Shown here one piece after another: positions 38,560-48,909 of a stretch of 64,000 bases of DNA. The notes beneath the pieces are model-generated. The model saw only the letters and a program-made list of their open reading frames with translations, searched no databases and was not told the origin of the DNA. The position numbers were made by a program, and so were the translations under genes. This DNA is from Cepaea nemoralis. Its lineage: Eukaryota > Mollusca > Gastropoda > Stylommatophora > Helicidae. Positions within the stretch are counted from its first letter, which is position 1. Every line of letters starts with the position of its first letter. The DNA lies in NCBI GenBank assembly GCA_014155875.1, contig JACEFZ010006323.1, positions 211,001-275,000 on the forward strand. The letters run 5' to 3'.

Positions 38560-39200
38560 GTTAATTATATTTCAAGACAATTGTTTACTTGTGATCCACA
38601 GAACTTTCTTTCATTTTCCGATACACAGCCATTTAAAGTAAAAAGAGCAACAATAAGTGTTAGAAGAAGTATTCTTTTTAGTCCATGCCGTGTGCCATTG
38701 GTGGTAATATCTATCCACAACCTTCTGTACCGCATGCTGCTTATCATTTCTGATATTGGTGTTCCTTCGTGCCATGGTGTCAGACTGTCCATTATCTTCT
38801 CTCATGCTCCCGCACTGTCTCTTCTCCCCTCCAGCCTTCTTTTCCGAAGACATACGCCAGCTGTCCCATTCTTATGACATGTCGAAAGAATGTGGACTGT
38901 CTCCTCCTGATGTAAGTAACCAGGTCTCTGTGTGAGTTAACTTCTGTCACGATATCTTCATTGCTCTTTGTAACCATCCAAGGGTTTTTCTTCATTCTTC
39001 TATAAAACCACGTCTACGCAGGATTCACGTAAGTCCTCACTTGTCTGCTAATTGTGCATGATTTACTTCCATACACCAGGATTGGTTTAATATTGCTTTT
39101 AAGAACTCTTTTCAACGCCTCGATTGACGAAGAATAATTGCAGTGAATATCCTTCATCTTATCAAATGCTATCATTGCTTAGACTAGTCTACATTTAACT
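38560..39200 (-). mobile_element. LINE RT C-terminal fragment
   Basis: Minus-strand pieces in several frames read AMIAFDKMKDIHCNYSSS, LKSNIKPILVYGSKSC, FYRRMKKNPWMVTKSNEDI, RRRQSTFFRHVIRMGQL and LTPWHEGTPISEMISSM. This is the thumb and tail of an EN-RT LINE related to but distinct from LINE C. Frames are broken, and the catalytic core is absent. Confidence 0.75.
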
Positions 39201-39221
39201 TCCTTGATATATCTTTTAATT

Positions 39222-39458
39222 ACACGTAGACAGTCACAATTTTTTGGTCACGTTATGAGAAGAAATAAATTGGAGAACTTAGTGTCAAAAGGCAAGATTA
39301 ATCGGACTAGAATAAGGGGAAGACAGAGAGGTAAATACCTGGATGCCTTGGCCACGTGGCATGGTCGAAACAAGCACACTGAGCTGATCCACAACTCTGG
39401 TGATCGAGTGAGATGGCGAAACATGACTGCCCACGGTTATCGGCAAGGCAAATGATGA
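39222..39458 (+). mobile_element. LINE RT C-terminal fragment, opposite strand
   Basis: The frame RRQSQFFGHVMRRNKLENLV, SKGKINRTRIRGRQRGKYLD and ALATWHGRNKHTELIH ends with a stop at 39453-39455 after YRQGK. It closely parallels the fragment at 1861-2060. It lies head-to-head with the minus-strand fragment just before it. Confidence 0.8.
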
Positions 39459-40154
39459 ATGACTTCCATATGCTTTTTTTTTAAAGTACTCAAATAATTA
39501 AATACATTGATTTGTTTCAGACTGGTTCCCTGCACTTTGATGTTATACTTGTGCATACCATTTGTATTTGTAATAACCATTACTTTTTACTTACCGTTAT
39601 TCAAATTAAGCCCTTTAGAAGAAGAATTACAAAACCGCCATTTTTGCCATGTTTATAATAAGTATTACAAACGGGAAAAAATGGTGGTTATAAACAATTT
39701 TGTTTGAAGAGCTGCAAATTTATATAAACAATATTTTGTTTAACAAACTGTAAAAACATAAGAAATATAATTTCCATAATTGCCTTAAATTCACTATCAC
39801 AAATAAATACACAATTCACATTGCTGAAAAACATAATACAAAACACATCTACGAAATGGTGAAAACATGAATGCGTTCATGACGTGTTCCACGCTACAAC
39901 TCGTGAGTAATGGGCTATCTAACACAGAATACATACATGAATGCAGAACTAGACCAAATACAAGCTACCTACCAAGCTAGAAGTGTGAACAAGCAACACT
40001 TTGAAAGAATATACTCACTGAGGGATTTTTATAAATTGCTATACAAACTAAAGGGCTGAAAGGTTAATAATTATCGCTCTTAAGTTTCCTGTGCGGTAAT
40101 GACGACTGGTGGATTCATTCTCTATATAGGTCAATTGCACTTAAACGTTGACTT
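39459..40154. other. AT-rich spacer, nothing recognised
   Basis: A 66-codon frame (39507-39707) has no motif. I see no repeat or RNA gene. Confidence 0.4.
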
Positions 40155-40245
40155 TGTGTTCAGAAAGCAGTGGCAAACTACTGGACGTAAACTCGCCCAG
40201 AAAATCAAGCTGGGTTTCAATGCAACGTCCTGTAAAATCCTAGGA
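40155..40245 (+). mobile_element. SINE-beta core fragment
   Basis: TTCAGAAAGCAGTGGCAAAC, TACTGGACGTAAACTCGCCC and CAACGTCCTGTAAAAT are the core and end of SINE-beta without head. Confidence 0.7.
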
Positions 40246-40479
40246 TAATGACATTGGGCATCTAAGATTTGTTTTAGTTAATTCTTTACCATGCTTTGTC
40301 GATTTTTTGTTGAAGTTTCTGAATTTTGTCGAGGATGTTGGTAATGTTATGGTTGGTTGGCTTATGCTGGGAATTATCTCTTTGTTTTAAAAATGATACC
40401 TGTAGTATAAAGTAAGTTGATTTTTTTTCGCCTTCGGTTAAAATATCAGTTCTTTTTAGTCATTGTAAGTGATTATAAA

Positions 40480-41000
40480 GATGCTAATTTGTCATGTCAT
40501 GATATTATAAATGTCATATTAGGTCTTTCCGGAACATTATGAAAATCGTAACTCGCTTTGATGTCTTACCGTAACAGTATAAAAGGCGCTAATGTGTCCT
40601 TGTTACAGTACAGTGATATTGTGAAAATGCTAACTTATCTTTGTTACCTTAACGTGACACTATATAAGTGCCAAATTGTTATTGTTACCTCAACGTGACA
40701 ATTATGAAGATGGCAACTTTTCGTTGTTACCTCTACGTGACATTTTACAGAGGCTAACTTGTCTTTGGCACCCCAGCGTGGCATTATAATGATTCTAACT
40801 TTTTTTTTTTACTTTAACGTGACATAAAGGTGGCAACTTTCCATTGTTTCCTCAACGTGACATCATACAGTTGATAACTTTTCTGTTACATTAATGCGAC
40901 AATATAAACATGCCAACTCGTATTTGTTACCTACATTCTAAAGATGCTAACTTGTTGTTGTTGTCACGGCATTACGAAGATATTCACTTGTCGTTTGATA
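40480..41000. repeat. Degenerate tandem repeat, about 55-60 bp
   Basis: A phrase like TTGTTACCTCAACGTGACA, then an ATTATGAAGATGCTAACTT-like phrase, returns about nine times with spacing near 55-60 bases and many changes. An old, decaying array. Confidence 0.75.
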
Positions 41001-41039
41001 ACCCAAACCAGTTACGAATCTTACTGTCTTTACTGTACC

Positions 41040-41830
41040 GCCATGAAGTTGCTGTATTTACTTGTACCTCCATGGTCTAAGCTGTCTTTACTTGTACCTC
41101 CTTAGTTTTGTTGTCTTAAATAGTACCTCCATGGTGTAACTGTCTGTAGTCGTACCTCCATGGTGTAACTGTCTGTAGTCGTACCTCCATGGTGTAACTG
41201 TCTGCAGTCGTACCTCCATGGTGTAAATGTCTGTAGTCGTACCTCCATGGTGTAACTGTCTGCAGTCGTACCTCCATGGTGTAACTGTCTGTAGTCGTAC
41301 CTCCATGGTGGAACTGTCTTTACTTGTACCTACTTGGTGTAACTTTCTTTACTTGTACCTCCAAGGTGTTGCTGTCTTTACTGTACCACTGCGGTATTAC
41401 TGTCTTAGCTGAACCTCTCGGTGTTTCTTTCTGTACCTCCTTGGTGTTACTGTCTTTGCTGTACCTCTTAGTGGTACTGTCTTCGCTGTACCTCCTTGGT
41501 GGTATTGTCTTCGCTGTACCTCTTGGTGGAACTGTTTTCGCTGTACCTCCTTGGTGGTACTGTCTTCGCTGTACCTCCTTGGTGGTACTGTCTTCGCTGA
41601 AACTCCTTGGTGGTACTGTCTTCGCTGTACCTCTTGGTGGTACTGTCTTCGCTGTACCTCCTTGGTGGTACTGTCTTCTGTGTACCTCTTGGTGGTACTG
41701 TCTTCGCAGTACCTCTTGGTGCTACAGTCTTCGCAGTACCTCTTGGTGGTACTGCCTTCGCTGTACCTCCTTGGTGGTACTGTCTTCGTTGTACCTCCCT
41801 GGTGTTTCTGTCTTTCCTATGCCTCCTTGA
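41040..41830. repeat. 28-29-bp minisatellite (GTACCTCCATGGTGTAACTG / GTACCTCCTTGGTGGTACTG)
   Basis: Two subtypes follow each other: a 29-bp type with TGTCTGTAGTC (41110-41310) and a 28-bp type with TGTCTTCGCT (41430-41800). The open frames in it (41324-41830 and others) have Tyr/Leu/Cys-rich repeats and are not genes. Confidence 0.92.
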
Positions 41831-41839
41831 TGTTCGGGA

Positions 41840-42720
41840 TCAGATCTTTGATGATATTCATCTATACCACAAACTTAAAGCATGCCGCATATTTTCTCGT
41901 GGTTTGACTCAGCCACTTATACAAATGATCTTTCCACTTGTCACGTTGTTCTTCAATGCCACTCTTTTCTTTACATGAAAAAAAAAAAATTTAAAAAAAA
42001 TTAAAAAAAACAACACTGATTGTCTCTTTCATATGGTTGTGCATATTGCTCTACTTTCATTAACCTTTTTGTTTTTTCAAGACATCCTAGTTAATTATTC
42101 TGGCAATCTGGGGTATTGGCAACATTTGTCTCAACAACGAGCTGAGTTGAGCTTAAGTCAAGAACCAACATCATATCACCCGGGACATTCCCTTACATGC
42201 TCCGTCCTCACCTTCAACAGCCAGAGAAAAGTTCCAGTACTAATTCTGCCAGTATCAGTCTGATTATGTGTCCGTTTCGAAAACGATATATGTGAGAGCT
42301 CCAATCTCTTCCTAATTTGTTCGTTTACATTCCAAGATTTCCTGTCACATAGCAGAAAAGCTCCATACAATTGTTTGTGTTTTTTCCTGAGATTCTGTAA
42401 AAGTATCTTATTACATAAGAAACTTTTCCTTTTCTGAAATGCAACTGTTTCTAAGCCTATTAAAATCGCCCTTTCTGTAACGCATCTTCCATCCGGTACT
42501 ACAATGTCCTCCACATATTTAAACTATTCGATTTGCTTTTTATTTTTGCGCTCTTTCGACTGTGCTTAAGCATATTTCCTTCTCTTATGATTTCGTATTT
42601 TGCTGCTAACTGAATATTTGTTAAAACAACTGTTCTTTTTTCTTTATATTCAAGGAAAGTCCGGTGAGTGTGAACAATTTAAACACCTGGGCAAACAAAT
42701 ATAGGAGACCCTGTGTAAAT
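41840..42720 (-). mobile_element. Degenerate LINE C-type RT fragment, 3' part
   Basis: The minus strand contains DIVVPDGRCVTERAILIG, AFQKRKSFLCNKILLQNLRK and LCDRKSWNVNEQIRKRLE, clear decayed matches to LINE C TSDGRCTTEI, AFQKMKSILCNRSL and YGSESWNVNEQIKKKLE. An A-rich stretch lies at 41979-42010. The copy continues at 43075-43420, interrupted by a SINE. Confidence 0.75.
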
Positions 42721-42817
42721 ATTCACAACAATGGCGAAGATAAACTTGTTATCGTGTTCTATTATTGTTTTCCTTTTCTCTAAGCTGTCTATTTATAAAG
42801 TCCAATACTTATTTGAC

Positions 42818-43074
42818 GCCGGCTGCCTGGCCGAGGGGTTAGCAGCTTTCTCAGTTAACCCCGAATACTCTCGTGGTCGACGTGAGCGCACGAGAATTAG
42901 AAGTGGTTCGAGTCGCGCCATTAGAGAGAGTATGGAGCCGGTCGCTCAGGAAGTCGTGGCGTGCTGATGAGCGTAATCTAGCCTAGGAATCAACATGCAG
43001 CTGAAAGATGCTGGTGTTGACCGCAATATCCTGACACAGGATGGAAACGCTGAGGAAAAACAAAACAAAAAAAA
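42818..43074 (+). mobile_element. SINE-alpha copy
   Basis: Starts GCCGGCTGCCTGGCCGAGGG, with A-box TGGCCGAGGGGTTAGC, the CTCTCGTGGTCGACG...CACGAGA hairpin, B-box GGTTCGAGTCG, core TCGCTCAGGAAGTCGTGGCG, end ATATCCTGACACAGGAT and an A-rich tail. The flanks share ACTTAT only, so the target duplication is short or decayed. It splits the LINE C-type relic. Confidence 0.9.
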
Positions 43075-43420
43075 CTTATATGGTCACTTCGCTAATGTGC
43101 CATCTACTTAACACAGATTTCTTGCATTATAGTTTCCAACTCGTTTACCTCGTCTGTCTTTAGTCTCTAGTATGAATATATTTTGCTAAAGAGGGAGAAG
43201 AGATCCGTTGACAAAACACACCACCTTCCTTTATTTCTCATTTTAATTTCGGCTATTTGTTACTAGTAACTATTTTTATAATTAATATAGTTTCCATATA
43301 TTGTTTCATATTTGACACATATTTATTTTTCCAATTTTGTTTCCAACTTCATTATTATCGGATATCCTAATTAGCTGTTCTAATTTTGCTCCCAATACGA
43401 TTGTCAATTTAAATATTGCA
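43075..43420 (-). mobile_element. Degenerate LINE C-type RT fragment, upstream part
   Basis: AAAGAGGGAGAAGAGATCCG and TTATTTCTCATTTTAATTTC match LINE C 25785-25875 (TAGGGAGAAGAGATCTGG and TTATTTCCAATTTTAATT). This is the GVRQG-side part of the same relic as 41840-42720. Confidence 0.65.
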
Positions 43421-43478
43421 TAAAATATACTGTTTCCCAATTAGCTTTCTCAGATTAATGATGAATGGGTGTGTGCGT

Positions 43479-43479
<1 letters not shown>

Positions 43480-43557
<78 letters not shown>
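43480..43557. repeat. (TA)n microsatellite
   Basis: About 37 uninterrupted TA units. Confidence 0.95.
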
Positions 43558-43558
<1 letters not shown>

Positions 43559-44145
43559 GTGTGCGTTCTGTTTAGAGAAATGGACGTTTGGGATATTGAT
43601 TATTTCGTAATTATTATTCATGACAATGTTTATCAATCAACATAACTTGAATTCAAAATGACATTTTATAAATCTAGTTAACCATCTTTTCTATGACCAT
43701 GCAATAAAAATATGATAACTAATCACTCCAGTTGAAAGCTATGTTTTAACTGTCTCATTTTTATTGGTGTCTCTTTTCTGCAGATAGGAAAAAAGAAAAG
43801 ACACACACACACAAATGACATGTGGTAAAACGTTAACAAAAAATTTCAAAAGCAGTGGCTGAGACGCTAAGACGCAACAGCAAAAGAACTATTTTTGCTC
43901 TGCCACGCACTACACAACCATGTGACAGTTTGTTCACAAACCAGTCACAAACATCTAAATACAGGCGATAAAGAAAAACAAAATCAACCGCATTAATGTG
44001 ACACAAATATCTAACATATAGGTGCAGTCTATGGCGACGAGTGATAAAAATAGTACCTACACACAAACACGTGACGTTCTACACCCGGAAATACCAGTGA
44101 TTGAAAACGGCACCAGGCGAAATCAGGCAGCAATTATTATTAGTA
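43558..44145. other. AT-rich spacer, nothing recognised
   Basis: No gene, RNA or element was recognised. Confidence 0.4.
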
Positions 44146-44314
44146 CGACTGGGTGTGTGGGTGTGTGGGTGTGTGGGTGTGTGGGTGTGTATGTTAGGGA
44201 GTATTTATGTGTGCGCAAAATAGACCCATAAATAAGATAAACGTGTGCTCCAAATTTAACAAGTAGATAATTAATGGTGGTGATGATGATGATGGTGGTG
44301 GTGGTGATGGTGGT

Positions 44315-44358
<44 letters not shown>

Positions 44359-44360
44359 TT
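44146..44360. repeat. (GTGTGTGG)n, (GATGGT)n and (GT)n microsatellites
   Basis: GTGTGTGGGTGTGTGG units (44148-44192), then GATGATGATGGTGGTGG (44280-44316) and about 17 GT units (44317-44350). Confidence 0.9.
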
Positions 44361-44499
44361 TGTACTAATAATTGTTACGCATATACAAAGATAGAACACA
44401 TAAATTTGCGCCCTGAATTTAGCAACTAGATATTTAACCGTGCGAGTGTGAGCGTAAATGTAATTGAGTGTTTATGTGTGCGCAAAATAAACCTACACT

Positions 44500-46180
44500 T
44501 TAGAGAGATATGCTCTGAATTTAGCAACTAAAAGATAAATTAGAGAGATGTGCTTTTTCTATTGGGTCAGAAGATAAATTAGAGAGATGTGACCTTTCTA
44601 TTGGCCACAAATTAAATTAGAGAGATGTGCTCTTTCTAATGGGCCACAAAATATATTAGAGAGATGAGCTCTTTCAACTGTGCCACAAGATAAATTAGAG
44701 AGATGTGCTAATTCTACTGGGCCACAAGATAAATTAGAGAGATATGCTACGAATCTAACAACTAAACGATAAATGAGAGAGATGTGCTCTTTATACTGTG
44801 CCACAATATAAATTAGAGAGATGTGCTCTTTCTACTGTGCCACAATATAAATTAGAGAGATGTGCTCTTTCTACTGGCCAGAAGATAAATTAGAGAGGTG
44901 TTCTCTTTCTACAGCGCAAGAATATACATTAGAGAGATGTGCTTTTACTACAAGGTAAAACTATACATTAGATAGGTGTGCTGTTACTACATGGCAAGAA
45001 TATACATTAGAGTGTGCGCTCTTACTACAGGGCAAGAATATACACTAGAGAGATGTGCTCTTTCAGCTGGATAGAAGATACATTAGAGAGGTGAGCTCTA
45101 TCTACAGGGCTATCTAAACCAACGCTGAAAGAAGCAGGTTGAGGGAGACCGAGTTTGCCATTTTTGTTTTTTTTTTCATCTACAGGGCAAGAATATACAC
45201 TAGAGAGGTGTGCTCTTTCAATAGGGCAAGAATATACATTAGAGAGATGTTCTCTTTCTACTGGATAGAAGATACATTAGAGAGGTGTGCTCTTTCTACT
45301 GGATAGAAGATACATTAGAGAGATGTGCTCTTTCTACTGGATAGAAGATACATTAGAGAGGTGTGCTCTTTCTACTGGATAGAAGATACATTAGAGAGGT
45401 GTGCTCTTTCAATAGGGCAAGAATATACATTAGAGAGATGTTCTCTTTCTACTGGATAGAAGATACATTAGAGAGGTGTGCTCTTTCTACTGGATAGAAG
45501 ATACATTAGAGAGGTGTGCTCTTTCTACAGGGCAAGAATATACACTGGAGAGTGTGCTCTTTCTACATGGCAAGAATATACATTAGAGAGGTGTGCTCTT
45601 TCTACTGGATAGAAGATACATTAGAGAGGTGTGCTCTTTCTACTGGATAGAAGATACATTAGAGAGGTGTGCTCTTTCTACAGGGCAAGAATATACATTA
45701 GAGAGATGTTCTCTTTCTACTGGATAGAAGATACATTAGAGAGGTGTGCTCTTTCTACTGGATAGAAGATACATTAGAGAGATGTGCTCTTTCTACTGGA
45801 TAGAAGATACATTAGAGAGGTGTGCTCTTTCTACTGGATAGAAGATACATTAGAGAGGTGTGCTCTTTCTACTGGATAGAAGATACATTAGAGAGATGTG
45901 CTCTTTCTACTGGATAGAAGATACATTAGAGAGGTGTGCTCTTTCTACTGGATAGAAGATACATTAGAGAGGTGTGCTCTTTCTACTGGATAGAAGATAC
46001 ATTAGAGAGGTGTGCTCTTTCTACAGGGCAAGAATATACACTGGAGAGTGTGCTCTTTCTACATGGCAAGAATATACATTAGAGAGGTGCGAGCTTTCTA
46101 CAGGATAAGAATATACATTATAGAGATGTGCTCTTTCTACAGGATAAGAATATACATTAGAGAGGTCTGCCCTGAATCTG
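44500..46180. repeat. 38-bp minisatellite
   Basis: Units of the form AGAAGATACATTAGAGAGG, then TGTGCTCTTTCTACTGGAT, total about 44. Variant subtypes (GGGCAAGAATATACATTAGAG; GCCACAATATAAATTAGAG) alternate, with older units at both margins. A foreign stretch of about 60 bases with a T10 run interrupts the array at 45120-45182. Confidence 0.93.
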
Positions 46181-46184
46181 CTAA

Positions 46185-46621
46185 GTAGATTATAATCTAA
46201 AGACGAAGATGGGTTTCTAAAGACAGTTAAATCTGCCTTCAATATGACCCTTTCCTATTTGATAAATAAAACAAAAACGTCTTAAACATAAAGAAAAGAA
46301 AGAAACATATTTGGCAAGTATTTAATCAGACGCCTAGGTTTTCAAATCGATGCCTAATGCCGTAGGAGTGAGTGTGATAGTCTGCCAAAATAAGAATCAG
46401 AGTTCAAAACCCAGGAATTCTAGGATTATTCTTTTTCAACCAGTACTTTGGGATCGAACCAGTCTGGTAAAATGGGTGCCAGATTATTTTTTGGGCATAA
46501 TCTGAGCAGGAAAGCCACGAGAAAGCCTGAGGAAAGGAACTGGTCGTTTAATCTCTTTATGACCTGACATAGAATATATGAACAGCAGTATATAAGAGAA
46601 CCTTGGCCTTTAAATCTCCCT

Positions 46622-46622
<1 letters not shown>
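46185..46622. other. No recognisable feature
   Basis: Mixed sequence leading to a GA microsatellite; nothing supported. Confidence 0.4.

Positions 46623-46704
<82 letters not shown>
46623..46704. repeat. (GA)n microsatellite
   Basis: About 40 uninterrupted GA units. Confidence 0.95.
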
Positions 46705-46707
<3 letters not shown>

Positions 46708-47554
46708 CAGACGCGACTGTATGTAGGGGTTGAATATGTGTATGAAATTAATGAAGAAGAAATCTGAAGAATTAATTTTTTTGTTAATCGCCTTTAAATG
46801 CCAATTACCTTTGAGTAATATTTATTAAGCCGTAATCTTTTGCAAGCAGGGTTCCACACTAAGGTTCCGCGACAAGAATCTTAGTTCTCATGAAAGACAA
46901 TCCGCGAGAACGGAAGCTTTTCACAATGTGCATGCATTGTTACGAGAAGTGACTATGAAATATTGTGGGTAGTTCTATCAGATATGTAAATTAATGTAGT
47001 GTTGATGAGTGTGTTTGTCTTAAATAAATGTATTTATATTTATATGATGGGCGTGTTGCGTGTCAGTTTACAGATGTCTGATAATTTAACTGGTTTGCGG
47101 CAGCCGGTTTTTTATTTTTATTATTTTTATTTTGGAAGCCATTTGAACTTTACATATTTTCAAACAAGGGACAACTACTATTAGTGATCTAGATACTAAT
47201 GCCACCTGACTACTGTGGTGCGTTAGAGAAAAAAAACAGAAAACACACGCATACGAACACACATATATACACGACTACAGGTACTGGGCTGACTGAAAGA
47301 CGTAAATAATGAAAACAATATTAAAATATATGTCGATTAAAAAAAAAAAAAATGGATACAGTAATGAGGCGACAATGATTGTGAGGTAATGAAACTTACC
47401 CTGGATAAAATTGGGCGCTGTAAAAATTAAAAATGTTGAAATGTTTAGCAGTGATTTTCACAACAGGCGAAATACATGTACAAGAAAGTTTCGTAAATCA
47501 CATGATTGACAGTAATTACATGAGAGTTGCGTAAAATGCATGTTTTACAGTTAT
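46705..47554. other. AT-rich spacer, nothing recognised
   Basis: A 61-codon frame (46999-47184) and an A-run at 47339-47352 are the only items; neither is interpretable. Confidence 0.4.
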
Positions 47555-47865
47555 TACAAAATATGTGCATAGTAATGACACTGAACAGACCTTCTAGACA
47601 GTCGTATAAAAGGCAAGTGAAATTGTTCGGCTACGTTAAAAGACACACCACTCTTATAGAAACCATACTGGAGGGTAACTGTGAAGGCAAGTGACCAAGA
47701 GGTAGACAACGATACAAGTGGAAAGATAACATCAAGAGATGTACAAACAGCAGTCGGACAGAATGTACAATCAGTGCGAGAGACAGAAAATGTTGGAGAT
47801 CCATTGCAGCCAACCTTCATTGTGGAGACGGCACCTGGTTGATTGATAAGATAAAAGTGAAGAAA
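47555..47865 (+). mobile_element. LINE RT C-terminal fragment
   Basis: Plus-strand pieces read RRQVKLFGYVKRHTTLIETI, LEGNCEGK, stop, PRGRQRYKWKDNIKR and ARDRKCWRSIAANL: the GHV...GK..GRPR.RW.D.I tail of an EN-RT LINE with one stop. The minus-strand frames here are shadows. Confidence 0.75.
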
Positions 47866-47869
47866 CCTT

Positions 47870-48120
47870 GTCCACGCTGTCAGGAGTATAGGGTATAAGC
47901 TGTTAGCCCCATATTTTTTTATCTACAAATCAGCACTGAATGGGAAATGTGGTCAGTATACTTAAAGCGCATTTACTTCTGAGGTCATTTCTTGGTACGC
48001 ATTTTAGGCTGTGAGACCAGGTCAATTGTTAGTAAAAAAAATCCCCGCTTCCTGTGGGGATTTGAATTCATGACCACAGGGACCGTAGGCCCGCGCACTA
48101 TTCACAGCGCTACCGTGCTT
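47870..48120 (-). mobile_element. SINE-gamma copy with tRNA-like head
   Basis: The body blocks AGGGTATAAGCTGTTAGCCC, GGAAATGTGGTCAGTATACT and GCATTTACTTCTGAGGTCAT match other gamma copies. On the minus strand the head at 48120-48050 reads GTAGCGCTGTGAATAGTGCG and GTCATGAATTCAAATCCCC, a diverged A-box and B-box pair. Confidence 0.75.
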
Positions 48121-48149
48121 CAATACATAGCTGTTGAAAGTTAACTCAT

Positions 48150-48330
48150 GTCTTATACATGGCGTCGCAGTCAACCCCACAACGTTTTAGCGGCTTGTGA
48201 TTTACTGGGCAATTTTTACATTCAGTAGTTTCTCATTACTTTCTGCACAATCGACGCCTGATACCACCGAAATCCACGCAAAGTGGTTTGCTTTCAAATC
48301 ACCAGCAACTGATTTCAAATCCTCGGATGG
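48150..48330 (-). mobile_element. SINE-beta copy, degenerate
   Basis: GGCGTCGCAGTCAACCCCAC, TTGTGATTTACTGGGCAA and TTCAGTAGTTTCTCATTACT are the reversed core; the AAAGTGGTTTGCTTTCAAAT block belongs to the head. Confidence 0.65.
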
Positions 48331-48334
48331 GTTA

Positions 48335-48565
48335 AGTTAGTTGCATATCCTATACAGGACGTAGCAGTCAACTCCAGCATTTTTCAGCTGTTTGTGATTC
48401 CTGGGCAAGTTTACGTTCAGTAGTTTGCCTTTGTTTTCTGAACGACCAGCACTCATACCATTGTATGGAAACTAACGCAAGGCGGTCTGCTTTAAAATAG
48501 CCCGGAGCTGTATTTTGAAAGTGTTATGCGGGATATTGCAGTTGTAACCCCTATGTCGGGGAATT
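48335..48565 (-). mobile_element. SINE-beta copy
   Basis: AGTTGCATATCCTATACAGG, ACGTAGCAGTCAACTCCAGC and ACGTTCAGTAGTTTGCC are the reversed end and core. The head continues to about 48565 with ATGCGGGATATTGCAGTTGT. It is in tandem with the preceding copy. Confidence 0.8.
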
Positions 48566-48909
48566 GTTAAACTCGTTCACTGTAACATTGCCACAGAGTC
48601 TACTGTATATCGCTATACTCGTCCAATTTTGCTTGGACATAATTTATGTTGTGACGTATGTAACACGTGATGTTGTATCATCCAATAAAAATCTGATGCG
48701 GCACGACAGCAGGGCAGAGATGAATGTGGATATTGAAATAAACGGCGTGTGGTTATGAACTCAAAGAAATGTTGATTTTACACAAATATTGTCGATAATG
48801 CCAAACAAAGCTAAAAAAAAAAAAGGCGTAAACTTGCTTAACTCTCTGTCTCCTACACAGATGTTACGTTAACTCATTCTGGTCATTGCTACTATAAAAT
48901 ATAACGTCT
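48566..48909. other. No recognisable feature
   Basis: A 64-codon frame (48564-48758) lacks motifs; nothing else is seen before the 67-bp array. Confidence 0.4.

Noticed and set aside
41324..41978. Overlapping frames of 118-168 codons
   Set aside because: All three frames of a 28-29-bp minisatellite are open; no start context or homology.
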